A DNA stretch of 64,000 bases from Methylophaga sp. Its GTDB lineage: Bacteria > Pseudomonadota > Gammaproteobacteria > Nitrosococcales > Methylophagaceae. Positions 9,549 through 17,428 of this stretch are shown here, one piece after another. Each line of letters opens with the position of its first letter. Within the stretch, counting starts at the first letter, position 1. The translations under genes and the position numbers were made by a program. The notes beneath the pieces are model-generated. The model made no database searches and was not told the origin of the DNA. It was given only the letters and a program-made list of their open reading frames with translations. Location of the stretch: contig JAFIFW010000012.1 in assembly GCA_020831825.1 (NCBI GenBank), forward strand, positions 310,001 through 374,000, written 5' to 3'.

Positions 9549-10486
9549 TTAGTCCTCTTGTTTTTTGAGCGCTCAGGCGGACAGACCGTCCACAGATAAA
9601 CGTCGTTGAGGTTGGGACGTCGCCATTGCATCGCAGTGACCGCATTCCCCAAATGTTTTTGCAACAGGTGAAAGTCTGCCTCGGGATCTGCCACCTTGAA
9701 GCTTAGATGGTCGTCCTCAATCATCGGTTCACCAAATTCTGGCAGCAGGTAATCACGGACAGCAGACGCATCCTGACAATCAATTTCCAAAATGTAAGAT
9801 GCCAGTTTGCGAATCAACGCCTCTGGTGCGCCTCCTGCCTGCAACTGTCCTCTCTGGATGAAATCAACATGATCACAAGCAACCGCCTCTTCGAGATAAT
9901 GCGTTGTCAGGAACACTGTCATTCCCTCATCGCGCCGAAGTTGTTCGACAAAACGCCAAATTGCCCGGCGATTAGGCAAATCCAGACCGATGGTCGGCTC
10001 ATCAAGAAATAAAACTCGCGGCTTGTGAAGCACACCACGGGCAATATCGACAGCACGACGTTGACCACCAGAAAGCGTCAACAGCTTCTGATGACGTTTG
10101 TCTTCAAGGTTGAATATTTTCAGTAAACGTTCGATTCTGGTATTAGCTTCACTGGTCGGAAGCTTGTAAAGTGCAGCAGCGAACTGCAAATTTTCGGCGA
10201 TGGTCATGGTGCGATCCAATGCCGAGTCCTGAAACACCAAACCAACGGCACCCCGAATAGCCACTGGATTCTCAGTCACTGACTGGCCGGCGATCCAGGC
10301 ATGCCCTTCGCTAATGGAAGTCATCGTGGTCAGCATGTGAATGGTGGTACTTTTCCCCGCACCATTTGGACCAAGCAGTCCATAGCATTGACCTGCTTTA
10401 ACTTGAATATTCAGATTATTGACGACCACGGTCTGACCATATCGTTTGGTCAAACCGTGCGTCAGGATCGCATCATCAGAGGCCAC
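9545..10486 (-). CDS. ABC transporter ATP-binding protein linked to PQQ cluster
   Basis: Cytoplasmic ATPase of the DrrA/CcmA-like exporter class. Walker [10 protein letters not shown], signature [14 protein letters not shown], Walker [18 protein letters not shown] and the switch His in LTTHYLEEA are all present, followed by a C-terminal domain of about 80 residues as in DrrA-type proteins. The open frame runs up to 10639 inside pqqE. I chose GTG 10486, which overlaps the pqqE stop by 11 bp and gives 313 residues, a normal length; no strong ribosome site is visible, so this start is uncertain. It overlaps the permease by 4 bp. Confidence 0.9.
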   Translation of the reverse strand: MASDDAILTHGLTKRYGQTVVVNNLNIQVKAGQCYGLLGPNGAGKSTTIHMLTTMTSISEGHAWIAGQSVTENPVAIRGAVGLVFQDSALDRTMTIAENLQFAAALYKLPTSEANTRIERLLKIFNLEDKRHQKLLTLSGGQRRAVDIARGVLHKPRVLFLDEPTIGLDLPNRRAIWRFVEQLRRDEGMTVFLTTHYLEEAVACDHVDFIQRGQLQAGGAPEALIRKLASYILEIDCQDASAVRDYLLPEFGEPMIEDDHLSFKVADPEADFHLLQKHLGNAVTAMQWRRPNLNDVYLWTVCPPERSKNKRTK

Positions 10487-11669
10487 AGATTTCTTTGGAA
10501 TTTTTCGGGTTTCTGAACACCAATGGTTTCGCTTCTGCGGCTGGTTTGGCAGCTTCCATTCGACCACGCTCAATGGCTTCGAGAATGAGGTGATGATCGG
10601 GCGACTTGCTGCATACAGGATCCGTTTTTGCCGGATCACCGGTCAGCATATAGGCCTGGCAACGACAGCCGCCAAAGTCCTTGAAGCGTTCGTCGCAGCT
10701 ACGGCAGGGCTCCTGCATCCAGTCAAAGCCACGAAAACGATTGAAATCATTACTGCCTTCCCAAATCTCACGGATACTCATATCACGTACATTGGGTAGT
10801 TCCATACCAGGCAATTCACGAGCCGCGTGACATGGCAGCGCCGTGCCATCGGGTGCTACAGTCAGAAAAACATTACCCCAGCCATTCATACAGGCCTTGG
10901 GGCGGTCTTCATAGTAATCAGGCACAACATAATAGATCTTCATGTTGCCTTTTTGCTCATCCTGATAACGATGCGCAATCGCTTCTGCGCGCTCCAGTTG
11001 TTCCTTGAGCGGTAACAGCTGGTCGCGATTGTGCATGGCCCAGCCGTAGTATTGCGTAGTGGCTAATTCAACATAATCTGCTTCCAGATTAATGGCCAAA
11101 TCGAGGATTTCATCTATCTGATCAATATTCTGACGGTGCGTTACAAAGCACAGCACCATCGGATAGCCATTGGCTTTGACGGCACGTGCCATTTCAATTT
11201 TGTGTTGAAATGCATCAGTGCCTGCAATCAGATTATTAAGCTCTTCAGAGCTGGCCTGAAAACTGACCTGAATGTGATCCAGCCCAGCTTCCTTGAACTC
11301 AGCCACTTTGTCCGCATTGAGGCCCACACCGGAAGTAATCAGATTGATGTAAAAGCCCATCTTGCGTGCTTCACGTATCAGTTCAATCAAATCCGGTCTG
11401 GCCAGCGGTTCTCCGCCTGACAAGCCTAATTGCGTTGCGCCCATCTCACGCGCCTGACGAAACACCGATAACCATTGTTCGGTGGTCAGCTCGCTTTTGA
11501 CAGCTGCAAAGTCCATCGGATTGGAACAATACGGGCACTGAAGCGGGCATGAATAGGTCAATTCCGCCAATAACCACAATGGTTGGCGAATCGCGTCTCT
11601 GACATTCATTCCGTTGGTGCCACCAGTACTTCCAGGTGCTTTATTGTTTTCTGATCCAGTCGTTGCCAT
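10476..11669 (-). CDS. pqqE: PQQ biosynthesis radical SAM protein PqqE (PqqA peptide cyclase)
   Basis: Radical SAM enzyme that links Glu and Tyr of the PqqA peptide, the first step of PQQ synthesis. Cluster motif CxxxCxxC at Cys41, Cys45 and Cys48 ([11 protein letters not shown]), followed by [12 protein letters not shown]. The C-terminal SPASM region has the auxiliary-cluster cysteines ([39 protein letters not shown]). ATG 11669 was chosen because GGAGGA lies just upstream; it overlaps pqqD by 29 bp and gives 397 residues. The N-terminus has about 20 extra Gly/Ser/Asn-rich residues before the core. Confidence 0.97.
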   Translation of the reverse strand: MATTGSENNKAPGSTGGTNGMNVRDAIRQPLWLLAELTYSCPLQCPYCSNPMDFAAVKSELTTEQWLSVFRQAREMGATQLGLSGGEPLARPDLIELIREARKMGFYINLITSGVGLNADKVAEFKEAGLDHIQVSFQASSEELNNLIAGTDAFQHKIEMARAVKANGYPMVLCFVTHRQNIDQIDEILDLAINLEADYVELATTQYYGWAMHNRDQLLPLKEQLERAEAIAHRYQDEQKGNMKIYYVVPDYYEDRPKACMNGWGNVFLTVAPDGTALPCHAARELPGMELPNVRDMSIREIWEGSNDFNRFRGFDWMQEPCRSCDERFKDFGGCRCQAYMLTGDPAKTDPVCSKSPDHHLILEAIERGRMEAAKPAAEAKPLVFRNPKNSKEICGL

Positions 11670-11925
11670 ATGCTTCCTCCAGAAACTGATAGACGTCGTC
11701 ATCCAAGTCCACCCCACCAAAGGCGACTTTCAATTCGGCGATGAGTTCAGCCACAGTTTGTTTTTTATCATCAATTCGTTTGAGTATTTCAGCTGCCGGA
11801 CCGTTCAGCTTTACCATCCCCTCTGGATAGAGCAAGACATGACAGTCCTGTGCTGGCTCCCACTGGAATCTGTATCCCAGCGCCAGCATCGGAATGCTTT
11901 CAGGTTTAAAAATACCGTCGTTCAT
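11641..11925 (-). CDS. pqqD: PqqA-binding chaperone PqqD
   Basis: Small winged-helix (RRE-type) protein of 94 residues that binds PqqA and presents it to PqqE. The family pattern is clear: [29 protein letters not shown] N-terminus, [22 protein letters not shown] centre, VAELIAELK and [15 protein letters not shown] at the end. It overlaps the start of pqqE by 29 bp and lies 27 bp after pqqC. In some methylotrophs pqqC and pqqD are fused; here they are separate genes. Confidence 0.96.
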   Translation of the reverse strand: MNDGIFKPESIPMLALGYRFQWEPAQDCHVLLYPEGMVKLNGPAAEILKRIDDKKQTVAELIAELKVAFGGVDLDDDVYQFLEEAYGNDWIRKQ

Positions 11926-11952
11926 GGTGTCACCTTGGTTATCATCTGTAGT

Positions 11953-12675
11953 TCACAGCTCCATGTGATATGGAGGACGACCTTCGATATAGGCCATCCA
12001 CATGGCATCAAGCATGGTCCACAAAATGTCGAGCTTGAACTGTAGCAGATCAATCGCGCGCTGCTGTTTTTCCCGTGTATCACAATAATCCAGAGTAATT
12101 TGCAGACCATGCTCAACATCCCGACGCGCCTCGGTCAGGCGTTTACGAAAATATCGATAGCCTTTTTCATCGATCCAGGGATATAGCTCAGGCCAGTTAT
12201 CCAGCCTTGCCTGATGAATTTTTGGCGCGAACAACTCAGTCAGCGAAGAACCTGCAGCTTCCTGCCATGGCGCACGACGGGCAAAGTTGACGTATGCATC
12301 AATCGCAAAGCGCACGCCCGGCAATACATGCTCGTATGACCATAACTCCTGGCGTGTCAAACCCACTGCTTCTCCCAATTGCAACCAGGCTTCAATGCCC
12401 CCTTCCTGCTCCGCAGTACCGTCGTGATCGATGATGCGTTGAACCCAATGTTTGCGAACTTCCGGGTCATCACAGTTAGCCATGATCGCCGCATCTTTGA
12501 TCGGAATCGCCGTTTGGTAATAGAAACGATTGGCAACCCAACCCTGAACCTGTTGCTGCGTCAGCTTGCCGCTGTGCATCAATTTATGAAATGGATGATT
12601 GATGTGATACAGCGCCTCCTTGTCACGCAGCTTTTGTTCAAATTCATCTCTAGGCCAGGGAGTCGTGTCTGCCAT
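11953..12675 (-). CDS. pqqC: Pyrroloquinoline-quinone synthase PqqC
   Basis: Cofactor-free oxidase that carries out the final ring closure and oxidation to PQQ. It has 240 residues, within the usual 235-255. Typical family sequence: [85 protein letters not shown] and [14 protein letters not shown], including the conserved His, Tyr and Arg active-site residues. It is preceded by pqqB (33 bp) and followed by pqqD (27 bp). Confidence 0.97.
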   Translation of the reverse strand: MADTTPWPRDEFEQKLRDKEALYHINHPFHKLMHSGKLTQQQVQGWVANRFYYQTAIPIKDAAIMANCDDPEVRKHWVQRIIDHDGTAEQEGGIEAWLQLGEAVGLTRQELWSYEHVLPGVRFAIDAYVNFARRAPWQEAAGSSLTELFAPKIHQARLDNWPELYPWIDEKGYRYFRKRLTEARRDVEHGLQITLDYCDTREKQQRAIDLLQFKLDILWTMLDAMWMAYIEGRPPYHMEL

Positions 12676-12708
12676 GCTATGTTCCTTGTTGTTAGTCTTT
12701 ACAGAGCC

Positions 12709-13623
12709 TTAAAGCTCAATATCCATACCATCAAAGGCAACTTCAATTTGTGCATTATTGAGAATTTGCCGTTGTGGTGATTCTTCGTTAAGAATCGGGT
12801 TGGTATTGTTGATGTGAATCAGAATTTTGCGGGGCTTGGTCATGCTGTTGAGAATGCTCATGATACCGCCTTCACTCGACTGGTCGAGATGGCCCATCTC
12901 CTGTGCACGTTTGTTGCTGATGCCCTCGTGCGACATTTCATCATCGGTCCAGACGGTACCATCCACCAGCACACAGTCGGCGTTTTTCATGTAATCAATG
13001 ACATGATCTTCTGCCACACCCAATCCCGGCGCATAGAACAGGTTTTTGCCCGTTCGGGTATCTTCAATACGCATGCCGATATTATCGCCCGGTACTGTGT
13101 TATGACGATGTGGTGAATAAGGAGGCGCCTCACTCTTCAGCGGAACCGCGGTAAAAATCAGGCCCGGTGCCGATGGAATAGTAAAACTGCGCTGTTCCGT
13201 GTTGACTTCATGCCAGTTAATGCCACGGAAATGCCCCAGAATATTGAACACTGGAAAGCCTGTGGTCAGGTCATCGTGTACGGCTGATGTGCAGTAGATA
13301 TCCCAGGGCTTGTTGTGCTCACGAAGGGTCAGTAATCCTGTGACATGATCAATCTGCGCATCGGTAATCACGATGGCAGTAATCGCAGTATCTCTAACCA
13401 TCCGAGCCGGTTGAAAGGCCGGAAAGTCATCCATTTGTTTCTTGATATCAGGCGATGCGTTAAACAGAATCCAGCTTTCACCATCTGCACTGATGGCAAT
13501 GGACGATTGAGTACGGGCACTCGCCTTGATGGTGCCCTCGCGAAAACCTTTGCAATTGGCACAGTTACAGTTCCATTGTGGAAAACCGCCACCTGCACCA
13601 GAGCCAAGAACGTGAACTTGCAT
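12709..13623 (-). CDS. pqqB: PqqB, metallo-beta-lactamase-fold PQQ biosynthesis protein
   Basis: Member of the metallo-beta-lactamase fold needed for PQQ synthesis, probably as the hydroxylase acting on the Glu-Tyr intermediate. 304 residues as expected. The N-terminus [21 protein letters not shown] is diagnostic, with the structural zinc cysteines in [10 protein letters not shown]. Also seen: [12 protein letters not shown] in the metal region and [11 protein letters not shown] perfect hairpin lies between pqqA and this gene. The start is the ATG 113 bp after the end of the nearer pqqA. Confidence 0.97.
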   Translation of the reverse strand: MQVHVLGSGAGGGFPQWNCNCANCKGFREGTIKASARTQSSIAISADGESWILFNASPDIKKQMDDFPAFQPARMVRDTAITAIVITDAQIDHVTGLLTLREHNKPWDIYCTSAVHDDLTTGFPVFNILGHFRGINWHEVNTEQRSFTIPSAPGLIFTAVPLKSEAPPYSPHRHNTVPGDNIGMRIEDTRTGKNLFYAPGLGVAEDHVIDYMKNADCVLVDGTVWTDDEMSHEGISNKRAQEMGHLDQSSEGGIMSILNSMTKPRKILIHINNTNPILNEESPQRQILNNAQIEVAFDGMDIEL

Positions 13624-13695
13624 GCGTCTTATCCCTCAGCATATTTGAATGAGATAACAGACAGAGTCGAGTGTTATCTTATTCAGACATGGAGA

Positions 13696-13719
13696 TGCCC
13701 GGAGCTGTCACTCCGGGCA
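13696..13719 (-). promoter_or_regulatory. Perfect hairpin between pqqA and pqqB
   Basis: Arms TGCCCGGAG and CTCCGGGCA pair over 9 bp around a 6-base loop. There is no T-run after it on either strand, so it is unlikely to be a full terminator. A GC-rich stem here could stabilise the pqqA mRNA end or lower read-through into pqqB, as described for pqqA-pqqB gaps in other bacteria. Confidence 0.6.
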
Positions 13720-13736
13720 CACATCTTGGCCGCTTA

Positions 13737-13808
13737 TTAACGGTTGCAGATGTACATGGTGACTTCAAAGCCAAAACGCATGTCTGAATATTCTGGTTTA
13801 GTCCACAT
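13737..13808 (-). CDS. pqqA: PqqA precursor peptide, operon copy
   Basis: 23-codon gene for the PQQ precursor peptide. The peptide begins [10 protein letters not shown] and ends EVTMYICNR; Glu15 and Tyr19 (E-x3-Y) become the PQQ skeleton after cross-linking by PqqE. GAGAGGAAA sits upstream of the ATG. This is the copy directly in front of pqqB. The second copy, 261 bp away, codes for the identical peptide with only silent differences (for example GGC TTT GAA here, GGT TTC GAA there). Confidence 0.95.
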   Translation of the reverse strand: MWTKPEYSDMRFGFEVTMYICNR

Positions 13809-13869
13809 AGTAATTTCCTCTCAAATAGTTGTTAGAAGTACCTTCCAAACGATTTTGGTCGGCAAATGA

Positions 13870-13934
13870 ATACTACGCCGTGACTAAAAATGACACGTCA
13901 GAAATACCCCTGAGAGCGTTCAGGATTTTCCTTA
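13870..13934 (-). promoter_or_regulatory. Upstream control region of operon pqqA copy, shared with the other copy
   Basis: Reading towards pqqA, this stretch has an imperfect inverted repeat (TAAGGA-AAA-TCCTGA, 13920-13934), a GGTATTT block and GGCGTAGTATTCA, whose TAGTAT (13870-13875) could be a -10 box about 62 bp before the ATG. The same three blocks occur in the same order before the other pqqA. No convincing -35 is present, which fits activator-dependent transcription. The binding protein is not known. Confidence 0.5.
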
Positions 13935-14015
13935 ATGAATATCGGGTAAAATTGCCTGACATTTTTGACTGGCAAAATGACTTCTAACGCTGGTGGTCAG
14001 CCGAGCTGGAGACAT

Positions 14016-14049
14016 AAAAAAACCCCGACAATGAATTGCCGGGGTTTTT
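14016..14049 (-). terminator. Intrinsic terminator between the two pqqA copies
   Basis: On the minus strand the sequence reads AAAAACCCCGGCAA, a 4-base loop region, then TTGTCGGGGTTTTTTT, a GC stem with a T-run. It sits 21 bp after the stop of the promoter-distal pqqA, so most transcripts from that copy should end here and leave a short pqqA mRNA. Confidence 0.85.
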
Positions 14050-14069
14050 AGTATTTGAACTTCTGCGTC

Positions 14070-14141
14070 TTAGCGGTTGCAGATGTACATAGTGACTTCG
14101 AAACCGAAACGCATGTCTGAATATTCTGGTTTAGTCCACAT
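14070..14141 (-). CDS. pqqA: PqqA precursor peptide, stand-alone copy
   Basis: Second 23-codon pqqA, coding for exactly the same peptide as the copy at 13737-13808 ([10 protein letters not shown] start, E-x3-Y motif, MYICNR end). A strong ribosome site (GAGGAGAG) lies 6 bp before the ATG. It is followed after 21 bp by an intrinsic terminator, so it forms its own short transcript. A leader hairpin (CGCGG/CCGCG, 14171-14187) is present only before this copy. Several methylotrophs have extra pqqA genes; identity of the peptide suggests a recent duplication or selection for dosage. Confidence 0.95.
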   Translation of the reverse strand: MWTKPEYSDMRFGFEVTMYICNR

Positions 14142-14170
14142 GATGCTCTCTCCTCGTCTTTTGTATATTT

Positions 14171-14187
14171 CGCGGTGTTTTGCCGCG
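14171..14187 (-). other. Small leader hairpin before stand-alone pqqA
   Basis: Five-base-pair stem CGCGG/CCGCG with a 7-base loop, 30 bp before the pqqA start and so within the expected 5' leader. It may affect mRNA stability; nothing else supports a function. Confidence 0.35.
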
Positions 14188-14199
14188 ACCACTATTTGA

Positions 14200-14264
14200 A
14201 TGTTACGCCGCTAATTCGTTCTGCAAGAGAGAAAAATACCTGTTGTTAGTCAGGATTTTCCTGA
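14200..14264 (-). promoter_or_regulatory. Palindrome and promoter region of stand-alone pqqA
   Basis: A perfect inverted repeat TCAGGA-TTT-TCCTGA spans 14250-14264, 109 bp before the pqqA ATG and directly after the stop of the LuxR-type regulator gene. Towards pqqA follow a GGTATTT block and GGCGTAACATTCA with a possible -10 TAACAT (14200-14205). The matching elements before the other pqqA are at nearly the same distances (112 and 62 bp). The placement suits an activator site. Confidence 0.5.
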
Positions 14265-14269
14265 GCCAA

Positions 14270-14914
14270 TCAAGCATCCAGCAAACCACTGCGGATTGCC
14301 AGCCGGGCAAGCTCTGCCGAGTTGGCAACATTCAATTTTTGCTTGATGTTGGTATGATGGGTGCCAACGGTTTTGGGACTAAGGTTGAGGATATCGGCAA
14401 TCTCATTCACGGTTTTGCCCTCAGCCAGTAACCTGAACACCTCAAACTCACGTTGACTGAGTACATCTAACGGATTTTCGGAGCCAGTCAGTTTCTGCAT
14501 AGCAATCTGCTGTGCAATTTCCGGAGCGATGCATGTCTTGCCCCTGGCGACCAGCTCTACAGCTTTGAGCATTTCTTCAGGCGCACTACGTTTGGGGATA
14601 AAACCAAGGGCGCCCGCCTGCATCGCTCGAGTGGTAAAGACACTGTCTTCATGAACACTCAACACCAGTATTTTTGCTGTCGGGTCACGGGCAATAATTC
14701 GTTCAATAGCGCCGACCCCACCAATACCTGGCATCGAGATATCCATCACCACGACATCAGGATGATATTTATTGTAGTCCTGAACAGCCTGTTCTCCGGA
14801 GCCAGCTTCAGCAACCACCTCAAAGCGTTCTTCATCTTCCAGCAGACGACGAAACCCGGCTCGAACCAACTCGTGATCATCAACCAGAAGTACCGTATTT
14901 TTTGTCAAACTCAT
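14270..14914 (-). CDS. LuxR/NarL-family response regulator
   Basis: 214 residues. Receiver domain with acidic pair VDDHE, phospho-Asp58 in VVMDISMPG, Thr/Ser in VLSVHED and Lys in FIPKRSAPEE. A GerE-type HTH follows at about 148-205 (LSQREFEVFRLLAEGKT, IADILNLSPKTVGTHHTNIKQKL). It overlaps the stop of the upstream kinase gene by 4 bp (ATGA), so the two form a pair. It is the last gene of the bepA-soxYZ-kinase chain and is followed by the palindrome and pqqA, which makes pqqA a likely target; that link is an inference. GacA/UvrY-like in build, but function is not shown. Confidence 0.93.
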   Translation of the reverse strand: MSLTKNTVLLVDDHELVRAGFRRLLEDEERFEVVAEAGSGEQAVQDYNKYHPDVVVMDISMPGIGGVGAIERIIARDPTAKILVLSVHEDSVFTTRAMQAGALGFIPKRSAPEEMLKAVELVARGKTCIAPEIAQQIAMQKLTGSENPLDVLSQREFEVFRLLAEGKTVNEIADILNLSPKTVGTHHTNIKQKLNVANSAELARLAIRSGLLDA

Positions 14915-16626
14915 GTCATTTTATCCGCTGTTAGAGGAAGGTTGATTTGGATTGTAACGCCTGCGCCCAAGGTACTATCGAGACGAAACTCTCCGCCCAG
15001 GCTCTGAGCCCGTTCACGCATGCCAAGCAGACCAAAATCAACATCCGAGTGAAAGTCCTGGACCTCCATACCCTTGCCATCATCACTGATAACAATTTCC
15101 AATGTACGATCATGATCCGCATTTTCGTTATTGCTGACTCGAACGCTAATATTGCTAGCATTGGCGTGACGAACTGCATTGGTGATAGCTTCCTGCACCA
15201 CCCTGAATACGGTCATATTGAGCTTTTCATTGAGTTGATCCAGCTGTCCGTTGACCGACAGACTGAATTCAATGTCAGGCTGACGTTTTTGCCAGCTATT
15301 CATGCATTCTTCAAGTGTCGGTACCAGCCCCAGATCATCCAGTGGACTGGGTCTTAGGCGAGTAATCATGTTGTGCACGACATCGTAGATGTGACTGGCA
15401 GTATCAATGATGGCCTTGGCGCTGCCAAACACCTTGAGGTCAACTTTTTCAGAGCGGTTACGAATAAGAACTGCGTCAGTCTTGATGGCGGTAAGGCATT
15501 GCCCCAGCTCATCGTGAAGCTCTCTGGCCAAATGCCGCCTTTCCTCCTCCTGCACTTCATCCATATGCTTGGTCAGCAGACGCGTTTCACGTAACTGATT
15601 ACGGGCGAATTCTGCCTGTTTGAGTTCCGTAATGTCCCGAAGCGAACATATCACACCAGTAATACAACCCTCATTGCTTATCAAGGGCACCGTCGACATC
15701 AACAAGTCGATGTGCTCTCCATTGGTTTTGGTTAAGCCAGTCTCAAGATTTTCAACCGCCTGGCAGTTTTGCAACACGCCGCCGATGGTTTGACGGTTGT
15801 CTGTAAACGACAAGGCCCCCAATGATTCTCCCATCAAGACCGGCGTCTGATCGGCAAATAACTCTTCGGCCCGCGCGTTGCAAAACGTCACATAACCGGC
15901 GTGATCCAGTGACAAAATGGCATCACCCGATTGTCTGACCAGGGTTGCTAACCGTTGATTCTCACTACTGCTTTGCTCCAGCGCTTGTCCCATTCGATTG
16001 AAGGTCTGGCTAAGCTGATCCATTTCTCGCAAGCTGAATCTTGGTAGCCTTAGATGATAATCACCTCGTTCAAAAGCAGAAAGTGCATCCACCAGTCGCA
16101 ATAGTGGCCTTAGCAACCATTCAACGCCCCAATAAATGAATATGCCGACCACGATAAATATCAACATGCCCAGCACCAGAATCGCCCGAATATCCTGCCA
16201 GCGCTCGCTGATTTGCTGCATGGGGGCAGCGTAGATGACCATATGACCAGTTCCGAAACGGCGGGACAATGGTTGAACATCTGGAAACAGTACTTTGACA
16301 AACCATTCTGGTGGCAAGACATCAGGTGCAGAATGCGGTCTTCCCTCAAACAATAAGCCTTGTCGATCAAACATCAGAATGTGCAGACTTCGCATTTCAC
16401 TGAGCGACTTGACCAATTCGTTCATATGCTCATTAATGCCTAACTCACGATTGAGAGAGCCACCGCTGATGCTGACCGTGATCAGATGTGCAGCTGTCTG
16501 CATGGTGTTTTCGACATCAGCTTGAACCGATTGTCGAGCATTGGATACCAAAACACCGACACCAGCGAGCATGGATGCCAGTAACAATAAGACGAAAAAC
16601 AGATAGACCCTGAGTTTGAGACTCAT
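14911..16626 (-). CDS. PAS-containing sensor histidine kinase (HisKA_3)
   Basis: 571-residue membrane kinase. TM1 at about 8-28, a periplasmic domain of about 115 residues, TM2 at about 147-167, HAMP at 170-222, a PAS domain at about 223-340 (GDAILSLDHAGYVTFCNARAEELF), phospho-His371 in RRHLARELHDELGQ, and an ATPase domain with IVISDDGKGME and GLLGMRERAQSLGGE. It overlaps soxZ (upstream) and the regulator (downstream) by 4 bp each. The link to soxYZ suggests it senses something tied to sulfur compounds or to methanol oxidation; the ligand is unknown. Confidence 0.93.
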   Translation of the reverse strand: MSLKLRVYLFFVLLLLASMLAGVGVLVSNARQSVQADVENTMQTAAHLITVSISGGSLNRELGINEHMNELVKSLSEMRSLHILMFDRQGLLFEGRPHSAPDVLPPEWFVKVLFPDVQPLSRRFGTGHMVIYAAPMQQISERWQDIRAILVLGMLIFIVVGIFIYWGVEWLLRPLLRLVDALSAFERGDYHLRLPRFSLREMDQLSQTFNRMGQALEQSSSENQRLATLVRQSGDAILSLDHAGYVTFCNARAEELFADQTPVLMGESLGALSFTDNRQTIGGVLQNCQAVENLETGLTKTNGEHIDLLMSTVPLISNEGCITGVICSLRDITELKQAEFARNQLRETRLLTKHMDEVQEEERRHLARELHDELGQCLTAIKTDAVLIRNRSEKVDLKVFGSAKAIIDTASHIYDVVHNMITRLRPSPLDDLGLVPTLEECMNSWQKRQPDIEFSLSVNGQLDQLNEKLNMTVFRVVQEAITNAVRHANASNISVRVSNNENADHDRTLEIVISDDGKGMEVQDFHSDVDFGLLGMRERAQSLGGEFRLDSTLGAGVTIQINLPLTADKMT

Positions 16627-16949
16627 GTGACGGTAGTTTCAACCGTGCCCTTGGCACCGAGGTTATCAACCCAGCGAACGGTAATGATATCGCCAGGCTC
16701 GCCGCCTTTTAGCTGAAAAGCAAAATAGGGGTTGCGTGCGGTCGCTGTGCCGCATTTGACTGCGAGCATTTCCTGTTTATTGCGCCAGCAGCGGATGTCC
16801 TGAATATATTCAGCCGGCACCAGTTGCTCGTTCTCGTCCATGCCACGTCCGGTATGCATGGGATGAGCCAGCAGAATACGAACAGTAGTGAACTCACCAT
16901 TCGCTCTGGCTCGAATTCTATCTCGCGCCTGTACAGCCATCAGGCACAT
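16623..16949 (-). CDS. soxZ: Thiosulfate-oxidation carrier subunit SoxZ
   Basis: 108-residue partner of SoxY; the SoxYZ dimer carries sulfur intermediates covalently in the periplasm. It has the Ig-like SoxZ pattern (VRILLAHPMHTGRGMDENEQLVPAEYI, CRNKQEMLAVKCG-like centre, FAFQLKGGEPGDIITVRWVDNLG). No signal peptide, as expected, since SoxZ is exported together with SoxY through Tat. It overlaps soxY by 10 bp and the kinase by 4 bp. No soxXA, soxB or soxCD is in the window. Confidence 0.93.
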   Translation of the reverse strand: MCLMAVQARDRIRARANGEFTTVRILLAHPMHTGRGMDENEQLVPAEYIQDIRCWRNKQEMLAVKCGTATARNPYFAFQLKGGEPGDIITVRWVDNLGAKGTVETTVT

Positions 16950-17428
16950 CCCCCAACGTCAATTCGAACCGAGCGAGAAGTTGTGTAGAGCTGTCCGTTG
17001 GCTCGAACAACGGCCATTACGTCTGAATCCTCAGCTATTTTGATCATGCTTTTGAAAGGCATCACCATATACTCTGTTGGCTCAATCAACATCGCCAGCG
17101 GTTGAGGGTTTTTTTCCACTAGAATGATTACCCGTTCAATATTTTCCAGCGAAGTTTCCAGTTCAACAGGGACTGAGGCACCATTAACGGCATAACTTGG
17201 GGGAGAGCCCACTGTAAAACGAATTGAATCATCGTTCAGTTGCTCGGCTTCTCCAACCAGGGCCAGCAAAGCGTCTTCGATGGTTTTGGCATTAAAAGCT
17301 TCGCGCGGCCAATGTGCGAGCAGTCGCTGAGGTATCAAGAGTCCACTGCTGGCCACAAGTGCCAGTGTTGCTGCTGAAATAACCTGCTTTACAACCTTGC
17401 GTCTTTGCTTGTTGTGGCCCTGTTTCAT
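16940..17428 (-). CDS. soxY: Sulfur-carrier protein SoxY with shortened C-terminal arm
   Basis: 162 residues. The N-terminus has a twin-arginine-like signal (QRRKVVKQVISAATLAL). The SoxY core is followed by a C-terminus ending DVGGCA, whose penultimate Cys161 should be the sulfur-binding swinging-arm residue. Canonical SoxY ends GGCGG, so this one is a variant with Ala and no final Gly pair. Such SoxYZ-like carriers also occur near quinoprotein dehydrogenases in methylotrophs. It overlaps bepA by 4 bp upstream and soxZ by 10 bp downstream. Confidence 0.92.
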   Translation of the reverse strand: MKQGHNKQRRKVVKQVISAATLALVASSGLLIPQRLLAHWPREAFNAKTIEDALLALVGEAEQLNDDSIRFTVGSPPSYAVNGASVPVELETSLENIERVIILVEKNPQPLAMLIEPTEYMVMPFKSMIKIAEDSDVMAVVRANGQLYTTSRSVRIDVGGCA

